A stretch of 64,000 nt of DNA from Thermoplasmata archaeon (GTDB lineage: Archaea > Thermoplasmatota > Thermoplasmata > Sysuiplasmatales > Sysuiplasmataceae). The notes under the pieces are model-generated. The model was given only the letters and a program-made list of their open reading frames with translations. It searched no databases and was not told the origin of the DNA. The translations under genes and the position numbers were made by a program. The stretch is taken from positions 1-64,000 of the forward strand of contig JAJZXY010000006.1 in assembly GCA_021806165.1 (NCBI GenBank). Direction: 5' to 3'. Below are positions 25,585-34,200 of the stretch, one piece after another; position 1 is the first letter of the stretch, and every line of letters starts with the position of its first letter.

Positions 25585-26943
25585 ATGGAAAAGCAGCTTG
25601 AGCAGAAGGTTCTGGCAAGGATCAGGCCAGACACCGAGGAAACCGGGAGGATCGAGTCTGCCGCGGCCGAGGTGGCCAGGAGGGTGGAGGCAGTAGCTCC
25701 GCGCTACGAGGGACAGGCTGGTGGCTTGATAAGGCCGGTCCTGGTCGGCTCAGTCGCAAAGGGAACATTCCTGAAGGAGGCGGACGTCGACCTTTTCATG
25801 ACCTTCCCAGTCTCAGCACCGAGGGAGGTCCTTGAGAAGGTCGGCCTTTCAATTGGAAAGGAGGTTCTCGATGAACCCATTGTCAAGTACGCCGAACACC
25901 CGTACATGAGGGGCAAGATGGGTGGCGTCAACGTAGACCTCGTGCCATGCTATGCCATCACCGATCCTTCAATGAAGATGTCCGCCGTTGACAGGACACC
26001 TTTCCAGTCCGACTACGTCAATCGGAACATGCAGATATTCCAGCGCGATGAGGTAAGGCTCCTCAAGCGCTTCTTCAAGGGTATAGGTGTTTACGGGGCC
26101 GAGGCAAAGGTCAGTGGTTTTTCAGGCTATCTTTGCGAGCTGCTCATCATGAATTACGTCACATTCATATCCACCATACAGGCAATTTCTCAGTGGACGA
26201 GCGGTGAGATGATCCAGATACCCGGCACCGCCCTCGGGGAGAAGCTCACCTCCTCCGATGCGCTGTTGACACTGCCTGACCCTGTGGACGGCGACAGGAA
26301 CGTGGCCGCGGCCCTCGGTGCAAATCCATTCTCCACCGCTGTCATTGCATCCCGCCGGTTCCTGAAGAAGCCGGAGATGCGCTTCTTCTTCCCCAGGGAT
26401 CCCGTGTCTGCGACCGTAGCAGAGATAAGGAGAAAGATGAAGGAAACAGGGCATGGCCTGCTCCTCCTGCGCCTGGACAGGGCGGAAGTCGTGGATGACA
26501 ACCTCTACCCGCAGATTCAGAAGGCCAGGCGTAACATTGCAGCGCTTCTCGAAAAGAACGGCTTTGAAGTCAACAGGTCGGTCTACAATGCGGGAAAGGA
26601 TATCCGCATACTGTTCGAGCTCAGGAATTCATTCAATCCTCAAAGTTGGCTGCGTGAAGGCCCTGCGGGGTGGTCTGAGAACTCCTCTGCTTTTATTGAC
26701 AAGCACAGAAGGGCGGGAGGCACCATTTCACTGATAGACGGAATTCTCTATTCGGAAGAGGAGAAACCATTCGGCTCGCCTGCCGACCTCCTGAGGGAGG
26801 GTATGGGAAAGCTGAGCCTTGGTGCCGACCTGGACAAGCTCAAGCGCACCGCAACCGTTCACGGCGGGGATGAGGTTGTCACGGCAGCAAACAGGGAGAT
26901 ACTGAGCTCCCTGCTGTTCCCCTCCTTCCCGTGGGAGCGCTGA
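25585..26943 (+). CDS. cca: CCA-adding tRNA nucleotidyltransferase, class I
   Basis: Adds CCA to tRNA 3' ends; needed because the tRNAs here lack encoded CCA. Archaeal class I enzyme of 452 residues. The nucleotidyltransferase motif GSVAKGTFLKEADVDLF has GS at 55-56 and the metal-binding DVD at 67-69. It is followed by GGVNVDLVPCY (third carboxylate) and the tRNA-binding RLLKRFFKGIGVYGAEAKVSGFSGYLCELL. ATG 25585 starts the family homology; upstream in-frame codons to 25489 have no similarity. The stop is one base from the end of the convergent membrane protein gene. Confidence 0.95.
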   Translation: MEKQLEQKVLARIRPDTEETGRIESAAAEVARRVEAVAPRYEGQAGGLIRPVLVGSVAKGTFLKEADVDLFMTFPVSAPREVLEKVGLSIGKEVLDEPIVKYAEHPYMRGKMGGVNVDLVPCYAITDPSMKMSAVDRTPFQSDYVNRNMQIFQRDEVRLLKRFFKGIGVYGAEAKVSGFSGYLCELLIMNYVTFISTIQAISQWTSGEMIQIPGTALGEKLTSSDALLTLPDPVDGDRNVAAALGANPFSTAVIASRRFLKKPEMRFFFPRDPVSATVAEIRRKMKETGHGLLLLRLDRAEVVDDNLYPQIQKARRNIAALLEKNGFEVNRSVYNAGKDIRILFELRNSFNPQSWLREGPAGWSENSSAFIDKHRRAGGTISLIDGILYSEEEKPFGSPADLLREGMGKLSLGADLDKLKRTATVHGGDEVVTAANREILSSLLFPSFPWER

Positions 26944-26944
26944 T

Positions 26945-27625
26945 TCAGGCAACAGAAAAGTCGTATGTGCTGCTCCTGGTCTGCTGGCTGCCGCCGGATT
27001 TTGCCAGGATGTAAAATGAATAGGAGCCTGAAGTCACATTTGTTATGTAGCTGAAGTCAGACCCTGACACAGGGTTCATGGCTGCTGAGAAGGTTGCAGA
27101 GCCGTGTGTGACAAAGAGCGTTGCGCTCACATCCCCTATGGAAAGGATGTGCGCTGTGATGTTGACCTCGCCCGCCGATATGGTGGGCGTCGTATTCAGC
27201 TGGACTCTCTGCCAGGTGCTTCCGCTGTGCTGATACATTGCAACAGCGTCCGGGCCCTTGAACGAAGGCGGGGTGGTGAATGCGAACGGAGGGTTAAGGA
27301 GGAGTATCCAGATTGCCAGCGCCGTAATGAAGTAGGTCCCGCCCTTATAGATGTAGTCCTTTCTCTTGTACTTCGACAGGTCCACCTTCAGAAGCCTGAA
27401 AAGCAGCCTGAAGAGGACGTACGCCATCAGCACAATGATCAGGAAGCCAACTATGCCGCTGACATGTATTGTGGCAGCAGCGGCCGCTGCGCCGACCGCG
27501 ATTCCGAACACGGTTGTGATTATTACGACCTTGCTGTCAGCAAGGTCGTTTTCAATGAACTCCTTCTCATTGAATTCCGGGGGAACGAAGTCGAACTGCT
27601 CTTCGACCCTCTTCTTCTTCGCCAC
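26945..27625 (-). CDS. Membrane protein with extracellular beta domain, unknown function
   Basis: A 226-residue protein not recognised as a named family. An acidic/basic N-terminal segment (MAKKKRVEEQFDFVPPEFNEKEF) is cytoplasmic. Helices at about 33-54, 57-78 and 95-112 follow. The last 110 residues are a threonine/serine-rich, probably Ig-like domain with N-glycosylation sites (NTTPTISAGEVNITAHILS, ITNVTSGSYSFYIL) that should face outside. It is convergent with cca, with one base between the stops. Confidence 0.7.
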   Translation of the reverse strand: MAKKKRVEEQFDFVPPEFNEKEFIENDLADSKVVIITTVFGIAVGAAAAAATIHVSGIVGFLIIVLMAYVLFRLLFRLLKVDLSKYKRKDYIYKGGTYFITALAIWILLLNPPFAFTTPPSFKGPDAVAMYQHSGSTWQRVQLNTTPTISAGEVNITAHILSIGDVSATLFVTHGSATFSAAMNPVSGSDFSYITNVTSGSYSFYILAKSGGSQQTRSSTYDFSVA

Positions 27626-27738
27626 GTCCCTCCCTTTAAGTGAGGAAGACTAAAAATGTTTCCCAGCCCGGGGGGAGGCATGCATGCGCATCCATGCCAC
27701 GCGATCTCATTGTTTCCGGCGACCTCCCCCCTTCCCCG

Positions 27739-27747
27739 CTTAAATAC
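27739..27747 (+). promoter_or_regulatory. Box A promoter of the 33-codon ORF
   Basis: GCTTAAATA is centred 26 bases before GTG 27769, the spacing seen for other leaderless genes in this window. The ATG at 27751 would be upstream of the predicted transcript start. Confidence 0.5.
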
Positions 27748-27768
27748 AACATGCTCGTCATTCACCAC

Positions 27769-27870
27769 GTGCGAGAAGCTGAAGAAATCATTGAAGACAT
27801 TGATGAGGGAATTGACTGCAGCTGGGAGGAAATCTACCGCCTCTACGGCTGCAGCCCCCTCTATGCATAA
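27769..27870 (+). CDS. Candidate 33-residue leaderless small protein
   Basis: A short acidic open frame: VREAEEIIEDIDEGI, then DCSWEEIYRLYGCSPLYA. Support comes from context: a box A at the leaderless spacing from GTG 27769, codon usage like neighbouring genes, and a hairpin terminator 24 bases after the stop. Two cysteines 12 residues apart might bind metal or form a disulfide. If the ATG at 27751 is used the product has 39 residues. No family is recognised. It is the only sizeable coding capacity between the divergent membrane protein gene and the convergent PfkB gene. Confidence 0.5.
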   Translation: MREAEEIIEDIDEGIDCSWEEIYRLYGCSPLYA

Positions 27871-27893
27871 AGATTATCGCACAGCCCATCCCC

Positions 27894-27926
27894 GCGGCCT
27901 GGTCTCCTCCGGGCCGCCTTTTTTTT
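27894..27926 (+). terminator. Intrinsic-type terminator
   Basis: GCGGCC (27894-27899) pairs with GGCCGC (27912-27917) around a 12-base loop, followed after one C by eight T residues. This bacterial-looking terminator follows the small ORF and abuts the stop of the convergent PfkB gene. Archaeal polymerase stops at T runs alone; the strong stem is an extra. Confidence 0.7.
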
Positions 27927-28914
27927 AGACATGCGCCGACTTCAGCGCGCGCTTAAGCCTGGATGCGGAAGGCAGCCCCCTTGTGCCTCCCTTCATTGTG
28001 CACTTGATTGCAGCATTCATGGATCCATGCCTCATTGCCTCCGAGAAACTGCCGCCGGAGAGTATTGAACACAGGAAGCCTGCGTCATAGGCATCACCTG
28101 CGCCTGTTGCATCCACCGCTTCCACGTGGAAGCTCTTCTGCCTGTATACTCTCCGCTTTTCGTAGCCATACGAGCCGTCAGACCCGGCCTTCACCACAAT
28201 GCGTCCGGCTCCCATGCCAACAAGACGCCTGGCTATGCCCGCAGGCGACAGCTTTTCGCCTGAAAGCAGCTGCCAGTCCTCGGTGGAAATGAAGAGGATG
28301 TCGGCCAGTCCTGCGGCCTTCACTAGCTCTTCCATCGCCTCCCCTCTTTCCCACAGCCGCGGCCTGTAGTTGACGTCGTAGCTTACCATGCTCCCCGCAG
28401 AGGCTGCCCTTGAGGCCGCCTTCACAGCGCTCTTCTTCGCCGCGGAACCGATTGCCTGTGCTATGCCGCTGTAGTGAAAGCACTGCCATCTTCCGGAGGC
28501 TTCAAGCTCTTCACGCGTAATGCGGTATGAGCTTGCGCTGCTGCCCTTCCTGTAGTATGTGAATTCATGCCCTCCGCCTCCAGTAAGCGTAATGAAGTAT
28601 ATCCCGGTAAATCCGCCCCTCACGGACGAGAGAAACTCGGTGCTCACCCCCTCCTCTTCAAGCCTCCCGGAAACAAACCGGCCGAAATAGTCGTCGCCCA
28701 CTGCACTTGCAACGGCGGAGCGGAATCCCAGCCTGCTCGCCGAAACGGCCACATTCACAGCGTCGCCGCTGATGCTTGCACCGTACATCCCATTTCCCAT
28801 ATCTGAAAATTCCACCAATGGCTCTCCCATCGACAAGATACCAGGTTTCAGCCCGGTCGACCCCTCACCCTTCATCGGGAGTGAATGGGCTAACTGGTAG
28901 AATAGATGAGTCAT
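27925..28914 (-). CDS. PfkB family sugar kinase (2-keto-3-deoxygluconate kinase-like)
   Basis: Ribokinase-fold enzyme of 329 residues. The N-terminal ILSMGEPLVEFSDMGNG, the glycine-rich GDAVNVAVSASRLG and the catalytic signature DATGAGDAYDAGFL (Asp as base) are clear. Closest in look to KDG kinases, which phosphorylate 2-keto-3-deoxygluconate in Entner-Doudoroff variants; substrate is inferred. ATG 28914 overlaps the stop of the molybdopterin oxidoreductase gene (ATGA). The family homology only starts about 26 residues in, so an internal ATG is also possible. Confidence 0.82.
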   Translation of the reverse strand: MTHLFYQLAHSLPMKGEGSTGLKPGILSMGEPLVEFSDMGNGMYGASISGDAVNVAVSASRLGFRSAVASAVGDDYFGRFVSGRLEEEGVSTEFLSSVRGGFTGIYFITLTGGGGHEFTYYRKGSSASSYRITREELEASGRWQCFHYSGIAQAIGSAAKKSAVKAASRAASAGSMVSYDVNYRPRLWERGEAMEELVKAAGLADILFISTEDWQLLSGEKLSPAGIARRLVGMGAGRIVVKAGSDGSYGYEKRRVYRQKSFHVEAVDATGAGDAYDAGFLCSILSGGSFSEAMRHGSMNAAIKCTMKGGTRGLPSASRLKRALKSAHV

Positions 28915-29510
28915 TTGCGCCTGGCCGGAGCCGTCTTCTTGTGAATGAACCGTGCCAGTGGATTCTTGAACCTCTCTTCTGTGGTGAAGTCGCCCCTTTC
29001 GTGATAGCCTCTTTCCTCCCAGAAGCCGTCGCGGTATTCCTTCAGTATCTCCAGCCCGGCCAGCCACTTTGCGCTCTTCCAGCCGTAGAGTGTGGGCACA
29101 ACAAGCCTCAGCGGGGCGCCCTGCTCCGGTGAAAGCTTTTCAGAATTGAGCCTGAGTGCAAGGAACGCATCAGTCATGTTTTCCATCGGTATCACTGTCG
29201 TGTAGCCGTCCAGACAGCGGGCGAAGGCAAATCCAGCCTTATCCCTTACCCCTGCCTTCTCCGAGAGGACCGAAAACGGGATGCCTTCCCAGACGCAGTC
29301 TCTGATGCTCCACTTGGTCACGCAGTGGAAATCAGCCTCAAGCCTGCCATCTGCCGCCGACTCCAGATCAGCGTAACCCATGTCCAGTTCCCTGTCAACA
29401 AGACCCGAAAGTACAAACCTGAATGACTTCTCGTCCACTTCAGGGACTCCGTTTACGGTGTAAATCACGAACCGGTGGCCCCAGAACTGACCAGGCGGGA
29501 GTTCTCCCAT
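28911..29510 (-). CDS. Sulfite oxidase-like molybdopterin oxidoreductase
   Basis: A 199-residue protein of the oxidoreductase molybdopterin-binding family (YuiH/sulfite-oxidase-like). The molybdenum-ligand cysteine is C63 in FHCVTKWSIRDCVWEGIPF. GYTTVIPMEN, APLRLVVPTLYGWKSAKWLAGLEIL and the ending EERGYHERGDF are family blocks. There is no dimerisation domain, heme domain or signal peptide, so it is the minimal cytoplasmic form. Its substrate is unknown. Its stop overlaps the start of the PfkB kinase gene. Molybdenum cofactor genes other than the MoaD-like protein are not in view. Confidence 0.87.
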   Translation of the reverse strand: MGELPPGQFWGHRFVIYTVNGVPEVDEKSFRFVLSGLVDRELDMGYADLESAADGRLEADFHCVTKWSIRDCVWEGIPFSVLSEKAGVRDKAGFAFARCLDGYTTVIPMENMTDAFLALRLNSEKLSPEQGAPLRLVVPTLYGWKSAKWLAGLEILKEYRDGFWEERGYHERGDFTTEERFKNPLARFIHKKTAPARRK

Positions 29511-29562
29511 GGTAAAGTATCAGGGATACCGTGGATATATTGTTAATGAAGCTGCCGCCGCT

Positions 29563-30264
29563 TCAGAAGAGCTCGGCCCCTGAATGCACCACAATTCCGC
29601 TGCCTGTTATGCTGTACGGCCTTATGCGTCTCGAATGGGCCGCCCCCCTCATCTTCACCACGCGTATGGTCAGCTGCTGCTCAGACTCATCGCTGGAGTC
29701 AACAGACCTCAGCAGTATGACGCCGTCTGCGGTATACTCAACCATCCCGTCGCGTGAGGCACCCGGGTTGTTTTCGCTTATCTCAGATGTGAGCAGCGCA
29801 GACGCACCGCTCTCCCTTATGAGCCTGCACAGGGTGAAGAGTCCCCCCCTCTTCTCAGCCGGCGTATCATAGAGCATGGACAACAGGGACACAGAGTCGA
29901 TGACCACTCTGCTTGCCCCGAATTCCCTGATGAAGCCTGGAAGCTCGCTTCTTATCCGCTCTACAGAAGTCTTCGCGTCGGTGGGCTCCAGTCTGACAAG
30001 AGCGAGAGCGCCTTTCGAGGCATGCGCTGCAAGGTCCCAGCCGAATGATGATGCATTCCTTGTCAGGGAGGTTTCATCCTCCTCCAGAGAAATGAAAATG
30101 CACTTCTCCCCCTCCCCCAGCCCTTTCAGGATGAACTGCATCCCGGCAGTGGTCTTGCCCGTTCCGAATGAACCCAGGACAGCCACCACTGAACCGCGCG
30201 GTATTCCTCCTCCGAGCATATCGTCCAGCCCTGAAATGCCTGTCTGCATTGCGCCCTCCATCAT
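29563..30264 (-). CDS. KaiC-like RecA-superfamily ATPase
   Basis: A single KaiC-type RecA domain of 233 residues. Walker A GSFGTGKTT is at 31-39, preceded by TGISGLDDMLGGGIPRGS. Then comes CIFISLEEDETSL, Walker B region SRVVIDSVSLLSML, and the typical GVILLRSV...RVVKMRGAAHSRRIRPYSIT ending. Single-domain KaiC-like proteins are abundant in archaea; roles include signalling and archaellum control, but most are uncharacterised. ATG 30264 overlaps the stop of the second ATPase gene upstream, so the pair is co-translated. Confidence 0.85.
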   Translation of the reverse strand: MMEGAMQTGISGLDDMLGGGIPRGSVVAVLGSFGTGKTTAGMQFILKGLGEGEKCIFISLEEDETSLTRNASSFGWDLAAHASKGALALVRLEPTDAKTSVERIRSELPGFIREFGASRVVIDSVSLLSMLYDTPAEKRGGLFTLCRLIRESGASALLTSEISENNPGASRDGMVEYTADGVILLRSVDSSDESEQQLTIRVVKMRGAAHSRRIRPYSITGSGIVVHSGAELF

Positions 30265-31100
30265 ATCCTCTCCATGTCAATAACAACCAGCCCGCTCTGC
30301 GACGTCAGCGAAGTGGCAAACCTGGCTATCCTCTGTTCATCCAGGTGAGGCATCAGACTCACGAACTTTGCTATGTGCAGGTAGCGCTGCCGCTTGCTGC
30401 TTGTGGTATGCCTGCTCCATTCGAATACCAGAACCCCGTCCACGCTGTCCAGTATCATCTGTTCCTTCCTCTTTTCCAGAATTCCCGAGGTAAGGAGAAG
30501 GTATATCACCCCATTCCAGCGTTTTGCCATCCTCCGCATTCCCCTCAGCATGGAAACCACCTCCATGATGCCCACTGAGTCGTTGACGAGGAGGTCAGTC
30601 AGCGAGTCCACGAACACGACGCTTCCTTCAGCCTTGCTGTCCAGGAAGTCCACAAATGATGTAACGAGGCCGCCTTTCCTCGGTTCTAACAGGCTGCTGC
30701 TCCTTCCGATCCAGGCGGGGGGGACGACAGATTGCTCGAAATATCTCTCTGAAAAGTCGGTGAATTCGACATGCTTCCTGAATGCAGAATGGAAATCATC
30801 GTTGAAGGAAAAGAGGATCTCCTGGAGTATCTCCTCCCTTGGCTTGAAGAATGTGGCATACCGTATCCTTTCAGGGAGGTTACCTTCAGCGGCTGAATCA
30901 CCCATGAGGAATGAAACAGATTCCGGCCTTTCAATGGCCATGGACAGTTTTGCTGCAGAGGTGTATGCAAACTCAACGTACCCGCTCCCGACGTCACCGA
31001 GGAGGAGGACCACCGAACCGGGCGGAAAGCCTCCGCCAATTATCGAATCGAAATCCGAAACTCCTGTCGGTATCCTCCTTGTCCGTGCATCCGATCCCAT
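30261..31100 (-). CDS. RecA-fold HTR-like ATPase homologue with degenerate P-loop
   Basis: A 279-residue RecA-fold protein resembling archaeal HTR-like/GvpD-type proteins: RRIPTGVSDFDSIIGGGFPPGS, FAYTSAAKLS, VVFVDSLTDLLVND and a C-terminal YLHIAKFVSLMPHLDE. The P-loop reads GDVGSGYVE (35-43) and lacks the Walker A lysine. Nonstandard P-loops occur in this family, so it may bind but not hydrolyse ATP, perhaps partnering the intact ATPase encoded next. ATG 31100 is chosen: a TTAATC box lies about 29 bases upstream and homology starts there; ATG 31187 would add 29 residues. Confidence 0.75.
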   Translation of the reverse strand: MGSDARTRRIPTGVSDFDSIIGGGFPPGSVVLLLGDVGSGYVEFAYTSAAKLSMAIERPESVSFLMGDSAAEGNLPERIRYATFFKPREEILQEILFSFNDDFHSAFRKHVEFTDFSERYFEQSVVPPAWIGRSSSLLEPRKGGLVTSFVDFLDSKAEGSVVFVDSLTDLLVNDSVGIMEVVSMLRGMRRMAKRWNGVIYLLLTSGILEKRKEQMILDSVDGVLVFEWSRHTTSSKRQRYLHIAKFVSLMPHLDEQRIARFATSLTSQSGLVVIDMERI

Positions 31101-31250
31101 GATCGCTCCATATCCTTCTGGCAGGATTAATCTTTGTCTCCCTTTTGAAAACCCTTTGAAAATCATTTGCGGAAACTGGATCGCCATCTTTATTAGACGC
31201 CCTTGCGACTTTTGTTTGCCACAATATCAAACTGAATAGCGGAGGAGCGA

Positions 31251-31277
31251 ATGAAGAATTACGGTGAGTTCTGTTGA
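31251..31277 (+). CDS. 8-codon leader ORF upstream of the giant repeat protein
   Basis: ATG 31251 follows a strong GGAGG (31241-31245) and opens the frame MKNYGEFC, whose TGA (31275-31277) overlaps the TTG start of the 1465-residue gene (31274-31276). The only good ribosome site here belongs to this mini-frame, so the large gene is probably reached by translational coupling. A missed frameshift joining the two is the alternative. Confidence 0.5.
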   Translation: MKNYGEFC

Positions 31278-34200
31278 CTGGGAACTACTTCGGCAGCATG
31301 AAACTCGGCAAGCAGCTTGCCGAAAAGGCGCGTGAAGTTGCCCAGGAGAAGGAGGAGGCTGCCGCAAGGCTCGAGGAGCTAGACAGGCTCATGTCTCTCG
31401 CCGCAATACTGGGCCTCTCGCCTGAAGCTGCCTCCAGGGCCAGATCACAGGCAGGGAACCAGTACGAGACAAGGGAGTACAGGGAGTGCATTGCAACCTG
31501 CGCCGCCGCATATGATGCACTCAAGTCAGACATAGTTTCAATGTTCACCAAGAGGATGGAATCGACAACAGGCATGATGCAGTTCCTGTCCAGGAGGGGG
31601 TCGGATACAACTTCCCTGCAGGAGGCGCTCGAGAATGTCCGCGCACTGCTCGCCTCCGAGAAATTCGAGGACGCGGAGTCGTCTCTCACCTCCATATGGC
31701 AGAAGGAGGAAAAGACGCTGGCTGAAATATTCTCCCACGAGTTTTCAGCTGTGCAGCAGGCACTGATGGAGGCAAAGATGCTCTGCGGCAACATAGACGG
31801 CGTGGAGGGTGCGCTGTCGGATGCAAGAAATGAAGTCACAGCCAACAATGTGGAGAATGCATTCAGACTTCTGGAGCATGCCGGCGGTCTCATCGCAAGG
31901 CAGATCAGGCAGAAGGTGGATGAAGAGCTGAAACTGCTTTCAAGGAAGGTCGAAATTTCAAAGCTCTTCGGCCTGGGCGTTGCCCCCTACAGGGAGAAGA
32001 TCGAGAGGATTGGGTCACAGCCGCAGGATCAGCGCCTCGGTGAAATGCAGCAGATGCTCGACAGCCTGAATATGGAGCTGGACAGGAAACTGAGACGTGC
32101 ATTCGAGATAAGGCTGAAGACAATTCGCTCTGACCTTTCGGACAGGACGCTAATGACGGGCGTCGTCTCATCTGCCTCATCTGCCGTTGCAGGTATAGAG
32201 TCGCAGCTCACCGCAGGAGACTATGATGCCGCCTACACCTCCCTGACAGACCTTGAGTCAAGGCTGGAGAAGGCAAAGTACGATCACATTGCGCGGATAC
32301 TGCTGAATGGGAAGAAGTACATCACCATGGCGCTCAAGAGCGGTATAGACCTCGCTCCTGTGAACGAGCACCTGAACGAAGTCAGGGAGCTCATGAAGCG
32401 CAGGCGCTTCCACGAAGCTATCGCCGCAGCCGAGAAGGCGAACGACGAGGCTATGCGTCTTTCGAGTCTCACATCGGATGCAGACGAGGCAATGCAGAGA
32501 CTGGAGGGAGAGTTCCACGCCCTTGTTTCTCTTGTTTCGAATTCAGTGGAGATCAGCATCAGGTATGCCGAGGCAAAGAGAAAGTTCGAATCACGCGATC
32601 TGGCTGGCTTCCTTGCTGACTCAGGACCGCTGAAGAAGGATATGGACGCGCTGCTGGAGAATTTCGCTACTGGGCAGATTGACGCGCTCGACAGGAGCAT
32701 AGGAGCCCTTGAATACCTGGGCGCTGAAACTCTGGACATGAACAGGCGCATTGGCGCGGCCGTCTCACTTGTAAAGAACGGCGAATATGCCCGCTCCCTT
32801 GAAATGACAACCGCCCTGGAAAAGGATGTCGATGTAAAACTGCTGGAGCTTGACCAGTCCTGGATGCTGCGGGCCGGCGGTGCAGTGGACTCCAGCACAG
32901 GTCTACTCAAGGAGAGGCTTGAAAAACTCATGGAGACGGTGCGCTCGCTGGATGCAAGGAAGGAGAGTTACCGTGCCGCATCCGTCGCGAAGGACGTTGT
33001 GGACTGGGCATCAAACGGAAATGTATTCAGAGTTCGCTCACTGATACAGCGCACTCGCAGGCTGCTAAGCGTCGTCGATGAGGTCAGCAGTTCATCAGCC
33101 GTAAACATGCTCGAGGCAGCTGAGCGGAATGCGGAGATGGACACTGAGTCTGCGCTGAATACCGCGGGCGAGGCACACGACATTGTCTACAGCCTTCTCA
33201 ATGATTATTTCGTGAGGGAGATGTCCTCTCTGATGGACATGGTCTCCACATGCAGGAGAAAGAGGGTGGAGATTGGTTATGGTTACACACTTATCAGCAG
33301 GTCAAGGGCAGCCCTCAAGTTCGAGGATTTCGAGGCTGCAGCGAGGATGGCCTCCCTGGCAAGGGAGGAAATACAGAACAAGCTGAAGCAGGTTGAGGCA
33401 ATTGAAGCCGACCTGGTCAAGGCTGAGAAGCTTTTAGCTGAGGCCAGGAAGGGTAATGCCGGCACGCTCGAAATGCAGAAGCTCATCTCGGGCGTAAAGG
33501 CGTCGCTGAAGCGTTATGATTATTCGCAGGCAAAGAAGGAGATATCACAGGTCCTGCTGCTGGAGGAGAGGAGCATGGCTTCCAGTCTTGCGGCCAAGGA
33601 GATCATTGCAGTAAAGGGGGTGCTCGCCGTTGCCGCAGAGGTCGGCATAGCCGACCCCGACCTGGAAGCAAGAAAGGAGCAGATTCTTGGCCTGATGCGC
33701 GAACGCAACCATTACGACGCCCTGATTACCGCCCGCTCACTAATGAAGGATGCTTCTGAAGCTGTAACATCAAGACTGACGGAGATGGTCAATGAGACGG
33801 CGGCAAGGAGCGCCAAGGCTGAGATAGACGGGCTGGACGTAAACGTTGTGGAGTCAAGGCTGGAAAAGGCACGCTCCCTCATCTCCTCGGGCCAGCTGGA
33901 GCAGTCCCTCAGCAGTATAAGACTTGCTGGAAGTGAGCTCGAACTTGTATTGAACTCCGTCAGCGAAGCAATTACCTCCATAGAGAAGGCAGACGCGATC
34001 GTCATCAAGCTCGACGAGCTGAACATGCTGGAGGCAGGAACATTCAACCTGCTTAAACAGGCAAAGAACCTGTTGAAGAATGACCAGCACCTCCTAGCCC
34101 TCGAGACAGCCAAGAAGTGCCTTGAAACATGTTCGGAAAGGCTCAAGACAAAGGGCCCCCAGCTCCTTCAGGAGTACACCGAGCAGATTTATGCAAGCGT

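Noticed and set aside
27640-27768. Longer version of the 33-codon ORF starting near 27640
   Set aside because: The extension lies upstream of the predicted box A and has proline/arginine-rich, non-coding composition; the GGCATG...CATGCC repeat near 27676 has no evident role.
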